NCBI GenBank assembly: GCA_964017155.1
Contig: OZ024857.1
Location: forward strand, 23,063,655 to 23,127,654
Origin: Oasisia sp. SBJ-2009
Taxonomy: Eukaryota > Annelida > Polychaeta > Sabellida > Siboglinidae
Direction of reading: 5' to 3'
DNA: 64,000 nucleotides
Shown here: one piece after another, positions 38,523 through 53,000 of the stretch
Layout of the letters: each line of letters begins with the position of its first letter
Numbering within the stretch: the first letter of the stretch is position 1
Notes under the pieces: model-generated
What the model saw: only the letters and a program-made list of their open reading frames with translations
What the model was told of the DNA's origin: nothing
Database searches by the model: none
Translations under genes and position numbers: made by a program

Positions 38523-38571
<49 letters not shown>
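38523..38571. repeat. (AT)n microsatellite
   Basis: About 24 AT units. Confidence 0.95.
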
Positions 38572-38573
<2 letters not shown>

Positions 38574-40413
38574 CTAAAGACCATGAACTATTGTTGCATG
38601 AACTGTTGCACAAAACTCGCCGAGTCATTGGCCAAATACGTATACAACTGTTTTTTTTTAAAGTTTACCACGTCCTGTATGACGTCACAATTCAGACTGA
38701 CAAACATTATGATTGTTGATTAATGTAGTTATATGATGTACCAAGACGACATCGTTCAGATGCCAACAACATGCACAATTATATTTGATTAATTATTTAG
38801 TGTTCTCCCTTGATGCAAAACAAATATGGACAATTAACGCCGCCACAAAACTATCAATAGTTTAGTGTAGGTTGGCGCCTCCGCAAAAATAAATTATACG
38901 TATTAGCATCTCAGTCTACAAGTGACTTGGTATGCAGACGAACGACAACAATCACACATTAGCATATCAGATGCGGTACTTTGTGTATAGTCTATAGAAG
39001 GACACATATATACATGTACATCCACATAAACCGATTGAAGTGACACAAATGCAAAGTAGGCCCCAAAAACGTGAAATTACAGGAAACGTTTATTCCGAAT
39101 TACTGGCATCTGGTTACACAGTTAACAAAAAGGCCAGGACGGGAGCGAAGCGCTATAATGACATTAAATTGTCGCCAATCTACGTCGATTATGGGCCGGG
39201 CTATAAACCAGCATCCACGATGGCAACATGATGAATCGTGTCAACCGGCTATTACTTTTAACGATTACCATTTCGTCGACAAATAATGATCTAATTCGTG
39301 CCAGACATTTTCCCGCGTGCCGGTCTTGTCGTCTGCGCGTGACGCCGGCCCAGTATGCAATTGGCGATCGTTATACACAATAATAGGCTAGTTTTCAGCT
39401 AAAGTACACCCCAAAGGTTATCCATCCGTGTAAGATATATTACCCTAGAGCTCTGTGACATGGTGGGTCTATATTCTGTTAGGAAATGTGTACCTCATCA
39501 ATGTAATTTAAAAGCGCACTGCCAGTACATAATGTTTTCTTCATACCGGTGCTCAAAAGGTTGACTTAAAGGTTAATTGCACATTTTTGTGGTTTTATAA
39601 AATGGGTCGTGTTTCTTTGGAAACATATAAGAACATTATAGACCCTCTAAAAGTAAACCAAACTGATACATACAAACTGACACACATGTGATAGTTTTAA
39701 TTTAGTTTCCACAATAAGACTTGTAACATAATTTAACAAAATCATCCTTAGAAAGTTAATGGTTAACTGCATTGTATTTTTATACGACTATTGCAAACTT
39801 TAAGTACAGTCCACATTCTTACAGTTGTCTGTTCTAAAATAATACCATAGCACAAAGGGGCCAGTATTCCATAGATTTTGGGAAGGGCTAATTTTTCATC
39901 CGATAGCGTTTGTCATGTCCAGGTTTATTAATGTTCACCTGTGAGGAAAAACACGAATAACCGGAAATGAAGAAGGGGTAATTCTATGTTGGTAAACATC
40001 CGGCATGATTTGACAGCACTACAAATTCAATGAAAGTATTAACAGAAGCATCAAGCTTCGTAAACTGACCCAGATTGGGGCTGGCTATTCAAAGTAAATG
40101 GATGGAAGTTTATTCAACAGCAGCAACAACATTACACATTGCACAACTGAAAGTTGAAGGGTGATGGCACTGATGAGACACAGACACATATCGCGTGAAC
40201 TCAAAGGCAGGTGCTCTGGTTACGTGCTATCACCCACCGTCGACATCACGGCAAGGGACTCTTTGTTATGTATGCGTGTTATTCCTAGTGAAACTGTATG
40301 ATTATAATTAATACTTGACCACCAATCTTATGTTGTCTAATTTTCTTCACAGGGGTAGACAATTATAAGTGTATAATTTCACGTCTTCTCCCTCTCAATT
40401 TTTTTAATCATCA
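38572..40413. other. gene-free stretch
   Basis: No transposon end, repeat or exon recognised. Confidence 0.5.
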
Positions 40414-40421
40414 CTGTATAC

Positions 40422-40832
40422 CAGGGTTGGAAAAAATCAAAGATGTTTTCGAATAAATCGAATTTTTTCGATTAAATCGGAATTTTTTCGATTAAATCGA
40501 TTTATTTTATTTTTTCAACATTCTCGACAATCATAAGAAATAATATGTAATTCGGAAAATAAATAAAGGTGGAATATCATAATATACCCAGTAGACTGAA
40601 CATTTCATTATTATCATTTCTAAAGAATTAAAGCAAAGTTGTTATGTAGAAATTTAAACTTTATTTAAAATACATACAGTTAAATTAACTGGCAGTAGCA
40701 CGCAACATAAGTATAAATTTATGAAAATCTGAAAAAAATCGAAAAAATTAATATCTTGACTTTTTTCATGTTGATTAAATCAATGATTTAATCGATGATT
40801 TAATCAATTTGATTAAATCAATGCCAACCCTG
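40422..40832. mobile_element. 411-bp non-autonomous hAT element (MITE)
   Basis: Ends CAGGGTTGG (40422-40430) and CCAACCCTG (40824-40832) are perfect inverted repeats. They are bounded by a perfect 8-bp target duplication CTGTATAC (40414-40421 and 40833-40840), which is diagnostic of hAT insertion. Subterminal regions are built from GATTAAATC/GATTTAATC words. The middle is AT-rich and non-coding, so movement would have depended on a transposase supplied elsewhere. Confidence 0.9.
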
Positions 40833-40840
40833 CTGTATAC

Positions 40841-41892
40841 CATACCACGTGACTTATTGTGTACTTGACTTGTGTTGTGGCCTAGAAACGATAACACTTG
40901 ACAGACAGAAACAACACGACACGAGAAGGTGCAGGTTTGTCAAAACAATTGGGTAAGAATAATCGTGGGAAAAGAACTGGTATAAGAATGGAGGAACTGA
41001 GCGTGGAGGACGTTTTGAGTCCAGTACAATTTAATAATTTCATATAGTTCAAATGTTATTCCTTTGACAAGCCGATGTTTCGAGAAAACATATGGCCACT
41101 GCTTTCCTCAAAACACGAAATAACACAGTTTAAACAAAGTCGCTGCAAATTCAGCGCCGAATGTTGCGCTGTGGTGTTCGGAATTACAGCACCGATTCCG
41201 GCTTCAAATCCTCTTGCAGCTGTTTCGAACGTTGAACAATTTCTTTCACTCTGTGTTGCTCTAGTGCATTCAGCTGTATCTTTATAATTCATTCATTTAA
41301 ATACGCGAATGTAGAGATTAACACATTCATTTAACATATATTATAAGGGTGGCTCGTGTAAGTGCGATTTTCCAGGCTTTATCGGAGTCTCAGATATCCC
41401 AGTTGTGCAGTTGTATCTGTAGGTAATGGTGTACACTTACGTACGAGTCGTATTCGCTCTGTAAAAGCAGCGTGGGTGAAATTTCCCCTGGGAAGTCGAT
41501 ATTATGTTTGACTGAAATCGTGTTTTCTGCTGGTTTGTTGGAGCAGACATTCTGACCGGAAGTTCACCCGGTGCTTCATCAACGTCACAGCGGGCCACGG
41601 CCTATTACAGATTTATAAGTAACCCGCGTGATGGCGCTGTTATTCTGCGCGAGTTCGTTAAATAAATAACCAGTTCCACTCGTCAGCAGCTCAGAACTGA
41701 CAGTTGTATTCGGGTGACAGTTCGTACTCGCTCTAGGCTACATTATCGTGTAAAACTTATTTAAAAAAAGAGACGGTCTGTTCTTAGGTTTATATTTATT
41801 ACTTTATGTCCTATTTGTATTATTATGAATATGTTGGTGGTATACTGCCTGCCCAGTTGTGCTTATTTCGTTACATTATACAATAGGTGAAA

Positions 41893-41895
<3 letters not shown>
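40841..41895. other. gene-free stretch
   Basis: Nothing recognised. Confidence 0.5.
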
Positions 41896-41951
<56 letters not shown>

Positions 41952-41989
41952 GTGCGTGCGTGCGGGCGTGCGTGCGTGCGTGCGTGTGT
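41896..41989. repeat. (GT)n(GCGT)n microsatellite
   Basis: About 25 GT units then GCGT units with one GCGG variant. Confidence 0.93.
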
Positions 41990-42980
41990 TAGGTGTTTGA
42001 AAACGTCTTTTTATGTTTAGATTTAAGTGCGGTGCTGGGATTCGAGCGTGGGGAGTTCTTTAACAAGTTATTTCCGGCTAACTTTGAGACCCAAAATGTA
42101 GTTCTGATACAAGAAAATTCTGACGTAATAAGCCACATTTTTTTTCTTCTCTCAACCCTGTTGGCATGCGATTGCAATGCATTTGAGAACGGCGCCTGCC
42201 TATGTACCCTGAACCTAAAAGTCGTATTAACAGCATATTTATACACCAAAGTGATCTCCGTGATCTTTGTCTATAATATTGGCACTGCAGACATCGATGA
42301 CTGATTCGAAATTGTCGGGAAACGACGTCAACTAAAAGTACGAACTGCCGTGAGATGTCATAGTACATTTGTATATAATTATATTTGGAAAACTAACTGT
42401 GCCGTGCGATAAGTATCATATGCCTTATAATACAACTTACTTTGTGAAGAGTAACGGGTTTTCATAAATACGACGTATTGACATTTATTAATAAAAACAT
42501 ATGTTTGCTTGTGATAACACGTCACGTCTAGGCACGGTCTGGAAATTCTATCCAGGCACGCTGTCGCGTCGGACGCCACCATACATCATTACATTCGCGA
42601 CGTCGTTACATTACGTTGTAATTATTCCCATATGCCGGACAAGGCCGGACACTGTCGCAGATGTACACCTATTGTGTGTCAACGTCGCACCCATTGTCCG
42701 TCGACGTCACACGCATTGTCTCCGTGCGTCGTGTGCTGGCGACAATCATAATTTCTGCGACAGTTACGACCCGGCTCGTGCCAGCGGCGCACGTGCACAC
42801 ACGTGCCGTGCGCGTGCTTGCAGCCGGCGCGTGGCGAGCGTGAGAAAGCGCGTGCTCGTCTTTTGTCCCGAGCCGCCGAGATCGAACGATCGGAATCGAA
42901 GCAGGCGAATGTATTCAATTATGCACAGCGGCTGATTTTCACACGGATAGTATATTTTGTATTGATATAGGTAGGCCTAG
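41990..42980. other. gene-free stretch
   Basis: Open frames at 41993-42304 and 42501-42935 have no recognisable motif. The second lies in a CpG-rich patch rich in GTCG/GACG words. Confidence 0.45.
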
Positions 42981-43043
42981 GCGTGTGTGTGCGTGCGTGC
43001 GTGCGTGCGTGTGTGTGCGTGCGTGCGTGCGTGCGTGCGTGTG
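42981..43043. repeat. GTGT/GCGT microsatellite
   Basis: Short GT and GCGT units, compound type. Confidence 0.9.
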
Positions 43044-43150
43044 TTATCCTACTTTATTTTATCGTTTTTATAATTTTACCAGATATTCTAATTAGTAACA
43101 ATTTCATATATTGTTATGCTTTCATATGTATACATAGAATACACTAAATT

Positions 43151-43317
<167 letters not shown>

Positions 43318-43703
43318 GTTTTACTAATATAGATTAATGAATTGTTTTATCACTCATAATGTTCTTACTGTACTTTTCAGCCGCTATGGCTGCCAGAGAA
43401 TAAACATTATTATTATTATTATATATGGACCGGGTGATTTCTACTTCAATGCGGATGCACGAATACATTAACGCATGCGCATCAATGTCAACACACACCG
43501 TGGAAATTGTCCGTGTTTCGTGATTACAACTTTAAGTTAATGCATGAACAGTTTATTATATACATATGTCGGGATAAGATCATAATTTCTTTTCTTCATC
43601 GCATTGCTCGTTCAGTCAAAAAATACACACCACATTTCTAAATCTACGCGAATATTGCTGCATTTTTGACAAAATATACCACGTCGCATAACTGATTAAA
43701 CTA

Positions 43704-43760
43704 GGAGAGGGGGAGAGAAGAGAGAGAGAGGGGGGGGAGGGAGAGGGGGGGGGAGAGAAA
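43704..43760. repeat. GA/G-rich purine tract
   Basis: About 55 bases of GA and poly-G on the + strand. Low complexity. Confidence 0.85.
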
Positions 43761-45552
43761 GCTCTACTGAAAACTTATTTACTTGGTCGATATCTGGTTG
43801 TTGTTTACACATTCATTTCGACGGTTCACCTTTGTCCATAATTTACGAATCCAGCCACAAAGAGAGGAAATAGAAGCATTTAATCCTGCCAGCGGGGGAC
43901 AGTGAATGCCTCGAAGAACGCTCACGGCGAGTGGCTAAATCCGTCGAGTAGAAATTAATTAGTTCGACTCACACCACAGGTAGAATACAAATAGATCGCT
44001 TTGTGTATAGTGAGAAAGGGATTGTTTGCATCTAATTTAGTCTTCTTTTACCGTGGATCATCCACAATGTCAGAGTTCACACAATACACAACTAATACCT
44101 AATTATGGCATGCACAGCCCGATTGCAGAAGATTGACTGCTTGAATGCGTAGCCATGCTATATGGGGCCTGCTACATGAATATAATATATAAATTATATA
44201 TAATTTGTTATATCTACTGCATCTGTTGCACCAATTGTGTCGGTTAGTCCGCCTAACTCTGGTACAGGTTTCAACCAACGACGTAAACGTGAAATCAGGT
44301 TCACACGAGGCGACATCGAGCGACAAGGCGACCTTTAAATTTAAAATCGAGGATGGCATCGGCCATAAAAATGTTCACTCATCATACGAGTAGTTGGTCC
44401 AGCCCGTTAATTAAAATAATTGGAGTTATAAAATTCATTAGGACGTTTCAATGTTTAGTTAGTCTGCTATAAAAAGGACCTTGTTCACCTTCCTTTCATA
44501 TACTTATATACTATATACACCACTCTATACGCAGGGCATGACATACATAATTCTGAAGGGGTAGCGCAGTTTGAACATTCATCTCATCAGCTGGCGATGA
44601 CCTTATTTGACCTTCAATTTAACCTAATGCACCACTCGATAGCGCCATGGTGTAGCCAGTGTTTACAGGGAGACAATAGGCTTTCTAATTTCCAAAGGTG
44701 TGTCATAAGTATTCCCAAAGATTGGTATTATCTAATGTTTATATGTTGGAAAATTTCATTTCAACATTGATCACGTGACAATAATACTGTTTGGTTATCG
44801 CTCCACACATACTCAACGAACAGCTCCATGTCATATCTCGCTGTGGGTGAATATATTATTCCTTCGCGTAATTTATAAGTTCTTCATAGAAATGAAGAAG
44901 CGGAGTCATTGTACCTTTATGACGGTCTACAAAAGTCGAATACTTTTCTGTCATTTCATCCTTAGCATAGCAGGTAATGGCTTCACACCATACCTCATTT
45001 TGAGGGAAAAGAATAGACTTTCAACAAGTATGTGACGAGGCCATTTTGTAAATAAATGAAGTAGATGTGCCACCATTGTTACATTAAAACATATTTGATG
45101 ACGTGGACGGTGTAACTGCGAATTCACGCTTTGTAATTTTACGACCCGACTCGTTTGTATACGAGATGTGAGCTTTCATGTCCGTGTACATATGGGGCAT
45201 TTAAACTCTTAACGAAATATACTTTTTGTTTATGCGTCTTAAATATGTCACCTGTGCGAACTGCACAGCGAGTATGTCTGTAACTCGATGGCATGTCTAC
45301 ATATTTTATATAGTGACAATAACTGATCAATCACCTTTTTACATACGCGCATGTTTGCTTGAGCAGTTACGAGTTGTAGGCTACAGGTCGCTGTAATTGA
45401 AATGGTTATGTTATTGCGTGGTTTGATAACTAAAACGGTTTGGTAAAATACAGTATTTAAAAGTGAATTTCTAAACAGAATCTACTAAATTATATACTTG
45501 CATGTCATGGTTCATATCGTTATTTTCAAGCAACAAGCAACTTATATAGCCT

Positions 45553-45555
<3 letters not shown>
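43761..45555. other. gene-free stretch
   Basis: No exon, RNA gene or transposon end recognised. Confidence 0.5.

Positions 45556-45639
<84 letters not shown>
45556..45639. repeat. (TA)n(GA)n microsatellite
   Basis: About 24 TA units followed by about 17 GA units, directly outside the left arm of the inverted repeat that follows. The same TA/GA pair occurs again inside that repeat. Confidence 0.92.
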
Positions 45640-45895
<256 letters not shown>

Positions 45896-46585
45896 AATTT
45901 ACCCCGTAGGCTGGTATAACTTGCCCCGTATCGGGGTAAATGGTAACACTTTAGGACATCTCATATAACTAATTATATCGCAATATGTAATCAGTCGGAC
46001 AACTAAACATGCCCTGGTGATCTGCGGGAGATATGCGGGGACCCTTTGCTGAACAAACTATCAATCTGTCAAGAAACCCACCCGCAATCTTGAAATGTGT
46101 TGTTTTTGTTACAACATGCCCATGTCTCCCCTAGGGCAATTTTGGTGATTCAGAGGTGTAGGATCAGTAACAAGAAGAAGATTTCGACGATGTCTGATTT
46201 CTTTTGCAGAGATTCCGAGACAATGTGTCCGACTGGAGTCCTGTCTACGCCCTGCGTTGGCGACGGTGTGTCATCAACATGGATCGTAGACCTCCGTCAG
46301 ATATTTCGAGAGAAAATATATAGCTTTCAACCTCAGCATTTCTAGAAAAAATATCGTTACTCATGCCGACTGTCTGAAAGAAAAACGCATCCAGGGTTTG
46401 CACAGACAGCCATGCCCTGTGAGTTGGTCGCAAATGAATGCAGATTTTAGAAAGAGAAACCGTGCTTCAGTGAGGTCGGTGGAAAAGTTACTATGACGAT
46501 TCTTTCCAACATAATATTCTAAGAGGCGAAGTTAAAACCGGATTTTTTATCATGCAGCATACGCGAGTAATTAAAGGGGGGAGGG
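45896..46585. other. gene-free stretch
   Basis: A further stem (GTTACAATTTACCCC, 45891-45905, against GGGGTAAATGGTAAC, 45933-45947, 14 of 15 paired) overlaps the end of the large inverted repeat. No exon is supported. Confidence 0.5.
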
Positions 46586-46587
46586 GT

Positions 46588-46935
46588 TACAAAGATTGAC
46601 CGACGCTTTCCACAATGGATGTTTGAGAAAGATCTGCGGGATATTCTGGCCCAATAAAATATCTGACGTGGAAATGGGCTGCAACCGTACTGTCCTGGAA
46701 ATTAAACGGCGACGACTGAGATGGCTAGGACACGTATTGAGAACGCCTAAAGAAAGTATCCCCAAAGTTGCCCTAAGATGGATGCCACCCGAAAGAAGGA
46801 AGCCAGGAGGACCAAAGACAACATGGCGAAAGATTGCTCAGGTCGCAGCAAAATACAAGACCTTGTGGAGGAACATTGTTGTAGCCTTACGTCTCACTGG
46901 GGACGAAGAGGATAAGTAACGTAAGTAAGTAAGTA
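46588..46935 (+). pseudogene. 5'-truncated LINE fragment (C-terminal end of an RTE-like ORF)
   Basis: About 107 codons to a stop at 46917-46919 encode the familiar LINE tail: FHNGCLRKIC, FWPNKIS, LEIKRRRLRWLGHVLRTPKE, PKVALRW, PKTTWR and a GDEED end. The stop is followed by (GTAA)n (46918-46935), a simple-repeat tail of the kind RTE-like elements carry. The reverse transcriptase and endonuclease are missing, so it is a dead 5'-truncated insertion. It is clearly a different family from the LINE at 19.5-23.2 kb. Short internal losses are likely because the spacing between motifs looks compressed. Confidence 0.82.
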
Positions 46936-48275
46936 GCACAGGTTGTCACAGTTTCCTCCTCTAGAGTGTCAACATGTCTTGTCCGATTCCTGTTGTTTGA
47001 TTCGAATCAACATGTCCTCTTGCAACAAGATCCACGGAGGCCGTCTGCTCTACCAGTACGAGTTCTGTGTTCTCTGTGTTCGCGTCATCCAATTGTTTGA
47101 AATCGCCTTTCTCATCCCAATCTTTGTGCGGTCCTTTGGTCCAATTACTCGAGTGATTACTCTTCCGCGTCTCCATTCACGATTATGCCAAGTATTTAAT
47201 TATGATACGTATTTGATATCGGATTCCTGAAAATAGCAGCGCTGTTATATTAATTAATTAATTACTATTATTAGGCAACTACAGCGAACTGTTGATCATA
47301 TTAGGCTATCCAAGTTGCAGTTACGTCAAAGCCATAGTAATACGTCTTTGGTTACGTAGCAGCATTTATGACGTGAGTAAAACAGCGGCAACAAGGTGTT
47401 TTCTGCAATACTGCAAGTTGTCGGGAAAGGTAGGCCCTTAACTATATTACTCCAGGACTAACGGTACAAATAGCGCCCCGATCTTCCTTTCCGTTCGTGA
47501 TACAATTGTAATTTTGTTTACCATCGCCGCAGACCAACTGTAGTCTAACAGGACTTAGATTTATTGTATTTGCGCAGTTTTCTGACATCAACATGTCGAA
47601 GTGTCATTTAATTAAAAAAAATGCATGTTGTGGCGGCAGGAAACGATGGTAAAACATTTTTATATCGTCATTTGACATAAATACATACCTTGTTCGTTTT
47701 GATATTTTTATCTAACCAAAATACTACTAATTTCGGTTCAATTAATTATTTAAAAATCGTTGTATTAACCACAACGTAGGCCTATAGGCTATACAACGAG
47801 CGACGTTGAAATCGGCGATATCAATATGACCACAGTGCTGCCACCTTTTGCATAGCGATTCTCAGCCATGCGCGTCCTGCTGTCGCACTATACGTTTATA
47901 AATGCTAGACGAAGACACTATGAAGGCTGGCGCAATAACAATGCTTGATCAATTGCCCTGAAGGTCACGGTCTCAACAGACCTTGGCAGTATTCTTTCAG
48001 CCATGTGGGGGCGGGAACACGCCCTTAGAGCAATTCCGGAAACTTGCGTTTAATTAGTTCCGCCCACATGCGCTACCACCTCGGAGCGAAATAAACCAGC
48101 GCGAAGTCAACGCAAAACAAAGTTGCATCCATTTACACGCAGGTGGACAGGCCCTAGTCCCAACACAATTATATAACACGAGTAACAAACAAAAATCTTA
48201 CTCAACACATAATTAAGGTTATTGTGTGACATTTCTGCAAAAATAACAACATAACACATATTTGGCAATTAAGAC
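46936..48275. other. gene-free stretch
   Basis: Nothing recognised. CCAAT/ATTGG-like and GC-rich words occur at 48000-48110 without a linked exon. Confidence 0.5.
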
Positions 48276-51200
48276 TTTATTAAACGGGCAAATTCAAATG
48301 TTCACTGGTAAGAAACGTCACCACTGTCCCAGTCATTGAGATAACCGCAGTGATTTCCATTAATGATAATTACTTAAAGAATATTTTTGGTGGAAACTGG
48401 TCAAACAAAACAAACAGAAAACAATTGTAACGAATCGTTTGACTGTGCTTTACGTGGTCACTTCTGACGTTATGGTAGATATTACTTGTTCATTAAAACA
48501 TGTCTGAAACTAGACGTTACCTGACCTGTAGTCGGCGGGGTTCTCCGGACTTAACGCAGCGCGCTGAAAACAATGGCTTACCTATCGCACTATTCACGCC
48601 ACACGTGTCTAAGAACTAGAGCGGCTTATTCAGTGGCCGTCACGCCATTGTAAATGCATATTACAGTTGGCATTAACTGAATCACAACTACAACGCCTTT
48701 GCGATTAGTTCTGACAAACTGTTTGGTTTCGTGCGTTTAAAGCATAATAAACATGATGCATACCTGTTACGCCATTTTGCTTACATAAATTACACAATTC
48801 GTTTGTTTTTGCCTAAGTGAAATACTGACATTTAAATTATTTTTTTTAATAAATAATTAGCAAGATTATTTCTGAACTAACTCAGCACGATAGGTCTTCC
48901 AAGTTTCACGGTTAAGTCTTAAAACGTGCCAGACAAACATAAGTGCGATATTTAAGTTATCACGGAGCAATGCTCATTCAATGTATCACATTAACAAAAC
49001 AGCCACACTAGTAAATTACGAGTATTTTGCAACTTGGAAGATCTAATATGCAAACGTACGGAATGCTCTGTCATAACAAATAATGCACATTTCTAGTTTA
49101 CGTTGAGTTCTTGCTATGACTTAGATACTGCATCAACAGACCAGAGCTTTCGTTACAACAATTTCAACAAGACGCATAACTTACACACATATGTACGTGT
49201 TTTTACGATACAAATAACCAGTAGCCTGCAAGCGGTATGGTATCGCATCAGGCGTATTGCCATACTAAAATCTGTTATCATAAACAGTGTAACAAAGTAT
49301 AAGCTCTCATTCGCACACAACATATTCACTGACCAGTGGCATTAATAATAATTATGTTTGTGTGTTCTACCAACACGTCCTACTAAGAATTCACTACGAC
49401 ATAAAAGAACAAAGTCATACGCACAGGTAAAACTAAAAGGTACAGAAACGTGAGTTCGAGAATGAAAGACGTAGTAGCTAATGCTGACTGGTGCACAAAG
49501 TGTTCTGCGACTACAACACGGGAATGACAGAAGGTAACACTTTCATACATATTTGACACACGGTAGAAGAACAGTAAAATTGGCGAAACCGCGGTTGCTG
49601 TTAACCATCATTAATTTGCCAACTTGTCCAAGTTACTAGACAGATAAACGGAAGTTCAGCTTTTACAAACGTGTCAATAAGCACCAACTTAACTTTAAAG
49701 CAAATTAAACTTACACATAGCTCGTAATATTCGCACCTGGCTAAGACTTCACAAACAAATGATACGTAAAATGCTACAGAATGTGGAATACCACACAACA
49801 TGTATCCCTGCACAATACTGAAAAAGTTAACAGCCGTGTCTTGACGAGATGTTATCATGCACCACACATTACATTATTACCAATGTAGTTTCATTTCTAC
49901 TATGTATTACTTTTGAAACAAATACTAAACACAACTAACTTATTGCTGTTGTCAGCGTCATGAATACATTGATGGGTGTAATTTTCACATTCGTAACATG
50001 TTGTTACGGTAACACGTAAGCACCACTGAATCTTCTTCGTAGAGATGTGGTGTTAAAATTAAATTGGTTGGTTGTATCTTTTAAAGCAGCTTAAGCAATA
50101 TATGTCTCAGACATAGATACTTCTAGACTAGAACCTTAAAATACACGTCGTTCAAAACAACGAGATCGGCCACACTATTCAACTGTCTATCTGTAGAAAA
50201 ACAATTCATTTAGCAAAACGACACACCACATAAATATTACTTGCACTATACTAACTATAGAAACTAAAAAAGGGCCATGGTCATAACAGCAACTTATCTG
50301 ACGTGAACAATGATGTAACAATTGACAACAGGTTAAAGTAACTACATAAATTGTACAGAAAATCCTAATTGTACATGTTAACCACGGGTTCACTACAATC
50401 GGAAAAAGCTTACTGAAAAGCCAGATGTCCAGTAAAGCAACTCAAGCGAAATTACGTTGAAACACGATTATACATGTATTTATGACTAAGATTGTGAGAA
50501 CAATGCAACACAAAAGTCAATATCCAACTATTATAAGCATGATCATAAATTATTTCCAGTTTGCGTATTTTCTTGCTACTTACATGCTAAGCTTAGTGTT
50601 AGATATAACACATTATACAGTTACGGGAACCAGAAAAATTAATATAAGCTGTTGTAAAGCTAGAGATAAATAAGTTATCACACAAAAAGACGCTAGTCCC
50701 TAAAACTAGTTCGTCGATTTCACTTTGAGTTTGACAACCACCCATATCGTTTACGTTACACAGTATATATCGGTTTTACACAAATCATACATTTGTCGAT
50801 TGCAGTTAAGCTTAAACAACACCAGAATGTATGCTTCCCATTTATAATGTTTGCTACTTAAACACAACATGCATACATTTGTCACGTTTCCACAACAAAG
50901 TATCTATCTTAACTCGATGCAATACACATATCCCAGCCGTGACATCATGTAATAGAGGCCTATTTACATTGCCAATTTTTACCCGTGTACGCGATGCGAA
51001 ATATAAAATTACAGCATGCATTATAATTTCTTATCCAGTTTCATGCGTATACATATTCGAAAGTTTAAACTTTACACGACAGAGAGTAACATACACGCCA
51101 ATAACCTACAGAAATGGCAGCCAGTTCTTTAGTCATTTCGAGCACAACACAGTGGTATCATGTTAGGACTGCATGAACTATGTGCAATTATGATTAAGAA

Positions 51201-53000
51201 GCAAACCGGAACAAATAACATACAGAGATACATGTGTGGTGTTTCTGTAAAAACATGTCCATTAATGCACTAAGATTGTGTAGTATAAATTAACAAGTTG
51301 CGTGTTTACCCGAGAACGGTTCAACTGTTTTACAGCCAATATATCTCTGGAATGTAGTAATGTGCGAACCAACCATAAAGTATAAGTTTGGTATATTTAA
51401 AAAAATCACATTTGGTTTACAAATACTTGTTTATCAGTATTTGCAAATACTTACGAAGACAGTATCATAAATCCTAAAAACCATTTCACTTTGATGTGTC
51501 ACAGTGCACTAATTAGTTTGAACCATCTACCAACAGACCTACACCGTACAGGTATTATTAGAGCATGTGGAAGAGCGAACACAGAGTAAGCATCTTACAT
51601 TTACGACATAGGTCAAAACAACAATGTCACACCACGCGGTAGTAAAAATATTTTACATAAAGTATGCAATACCGTAGTGATAGAAATATTTACAAGTTAA
51701 CAGTTTGCACAAATCTTCATTTGGGACCAAAGTAAACAATTACGAATGCTGTCTAGGTGAAGGCACGAGTTCTAGTCAAAACCAACACGTCTTTTGTTAT
51801 GCATTAATTCATAGTGACATTACAAAATAGACAACACCTAATCAGAGCAGAGAACGTATTCGACAGAGATAGAATTGGCAAACATTCCATAAAAACCTAC
51901 CAAGTAATTTTATAAGCCCTGTTTCCACACGAGAACGTCGCGACAGAGCAGATACGTGCCTTCTAGGAAAGCATAACTACACTCGTTGATCTACTAAAGG
52001 ATGTCACCGAACCTTCAAATGTAACCGTTCGCCCAACCAAGACATCCTAGATTGGAATGAACAATGATGTCTATTAAGCTAAGCCAACAGTACAAACATG
52101 TATTATTACACAGTCGTTTACCCGAGGTGTTCATTAGGTTGTACGAAACAACACTATAGTTGTATACACAGCCACATGGGGAAAGAAGTACATTCAATGC
52201 ATACGTGTAGAACTTACCGGAAACTTCTTCGAACACATTTCTTATGGCAACATTTGCATGCACATTTATTTGAGCAAGCATGTGTAGACCGTTTCGCGTG
52301 AAGATCTTGTACATTGTTTACACGCGTTAGTATTTGAACTACGTCACATAGTTGCAACATTACTGACAATACTCAGTTATGTTACGGGACTGTATTATTC
52401 AACGAGCAACAACAGCTGACATGCAACAGCAGAATAGTCACATCTATGCCACGTCTAACACATCACCACTAAGTGATTATCTTCAAGGATCCCGCCCATA
52501 TTTTGCATAACAATCTAAATATAAACGTACTGTCAACATAAAATAAGACCTTAACTATAAAAATCGTAACAAATTAAATATGGGCCCATGGTTTTCAGGG
52601 AGACACTGTAATGTACATGATTAAGCAGTGAGACACCACAAATAAGCAAGTCACACAACGACTTTATAGTATTTTAATGAAGCACAATACGTTCTAACGA
52701 AATTTGACGAACTACTGTAGAAATATCTTGGTTCTAGCTTGTCCACGCCGTTCGAACACAGTTTCCAGTAGCAGACAGTGACGCGCAGCTCAGCGTGCCG
52801 AGTCTAGTCTTTGTTTTTTCTCTTGTCTCTTTGCCGCAACTTGACTCATCATTCAGACACACTTCGTCGACAGCAGCACAACTTGAGTTGAAGGCGGCTG
52901 CGCATCAATTTCGTCGGGCGAGTTTAAAATGAATGCGCCGGAACAGAAACACCGGCTGTCCACTTAACGCTACACAATATTCACGTAAAATAGTTGCCAC
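48276..53000. other. ORF-poor block with no repeat seen, purpose unknown
   Basis: About 4.7 kb with no microsatellite, minisatellite, transposon end or convincing exon, unlike the rest of the window. Sampled lines of the + strand look richer in A and C than in T and G, the sense expected if the - strand is the RNA-like strand. A - strand AATAAA lies at its low-coordinate edge (48276-48281 on +). A long 3' UTR or non-coding RNA on the - strand is possible but unproven. Confidence 0.35.

Noticed and set aside
42501..42935. 144-codon Arg/Cys-rich frame
   Set aside because: No family signature; sits in CpG-rich sequence where stops are rare.
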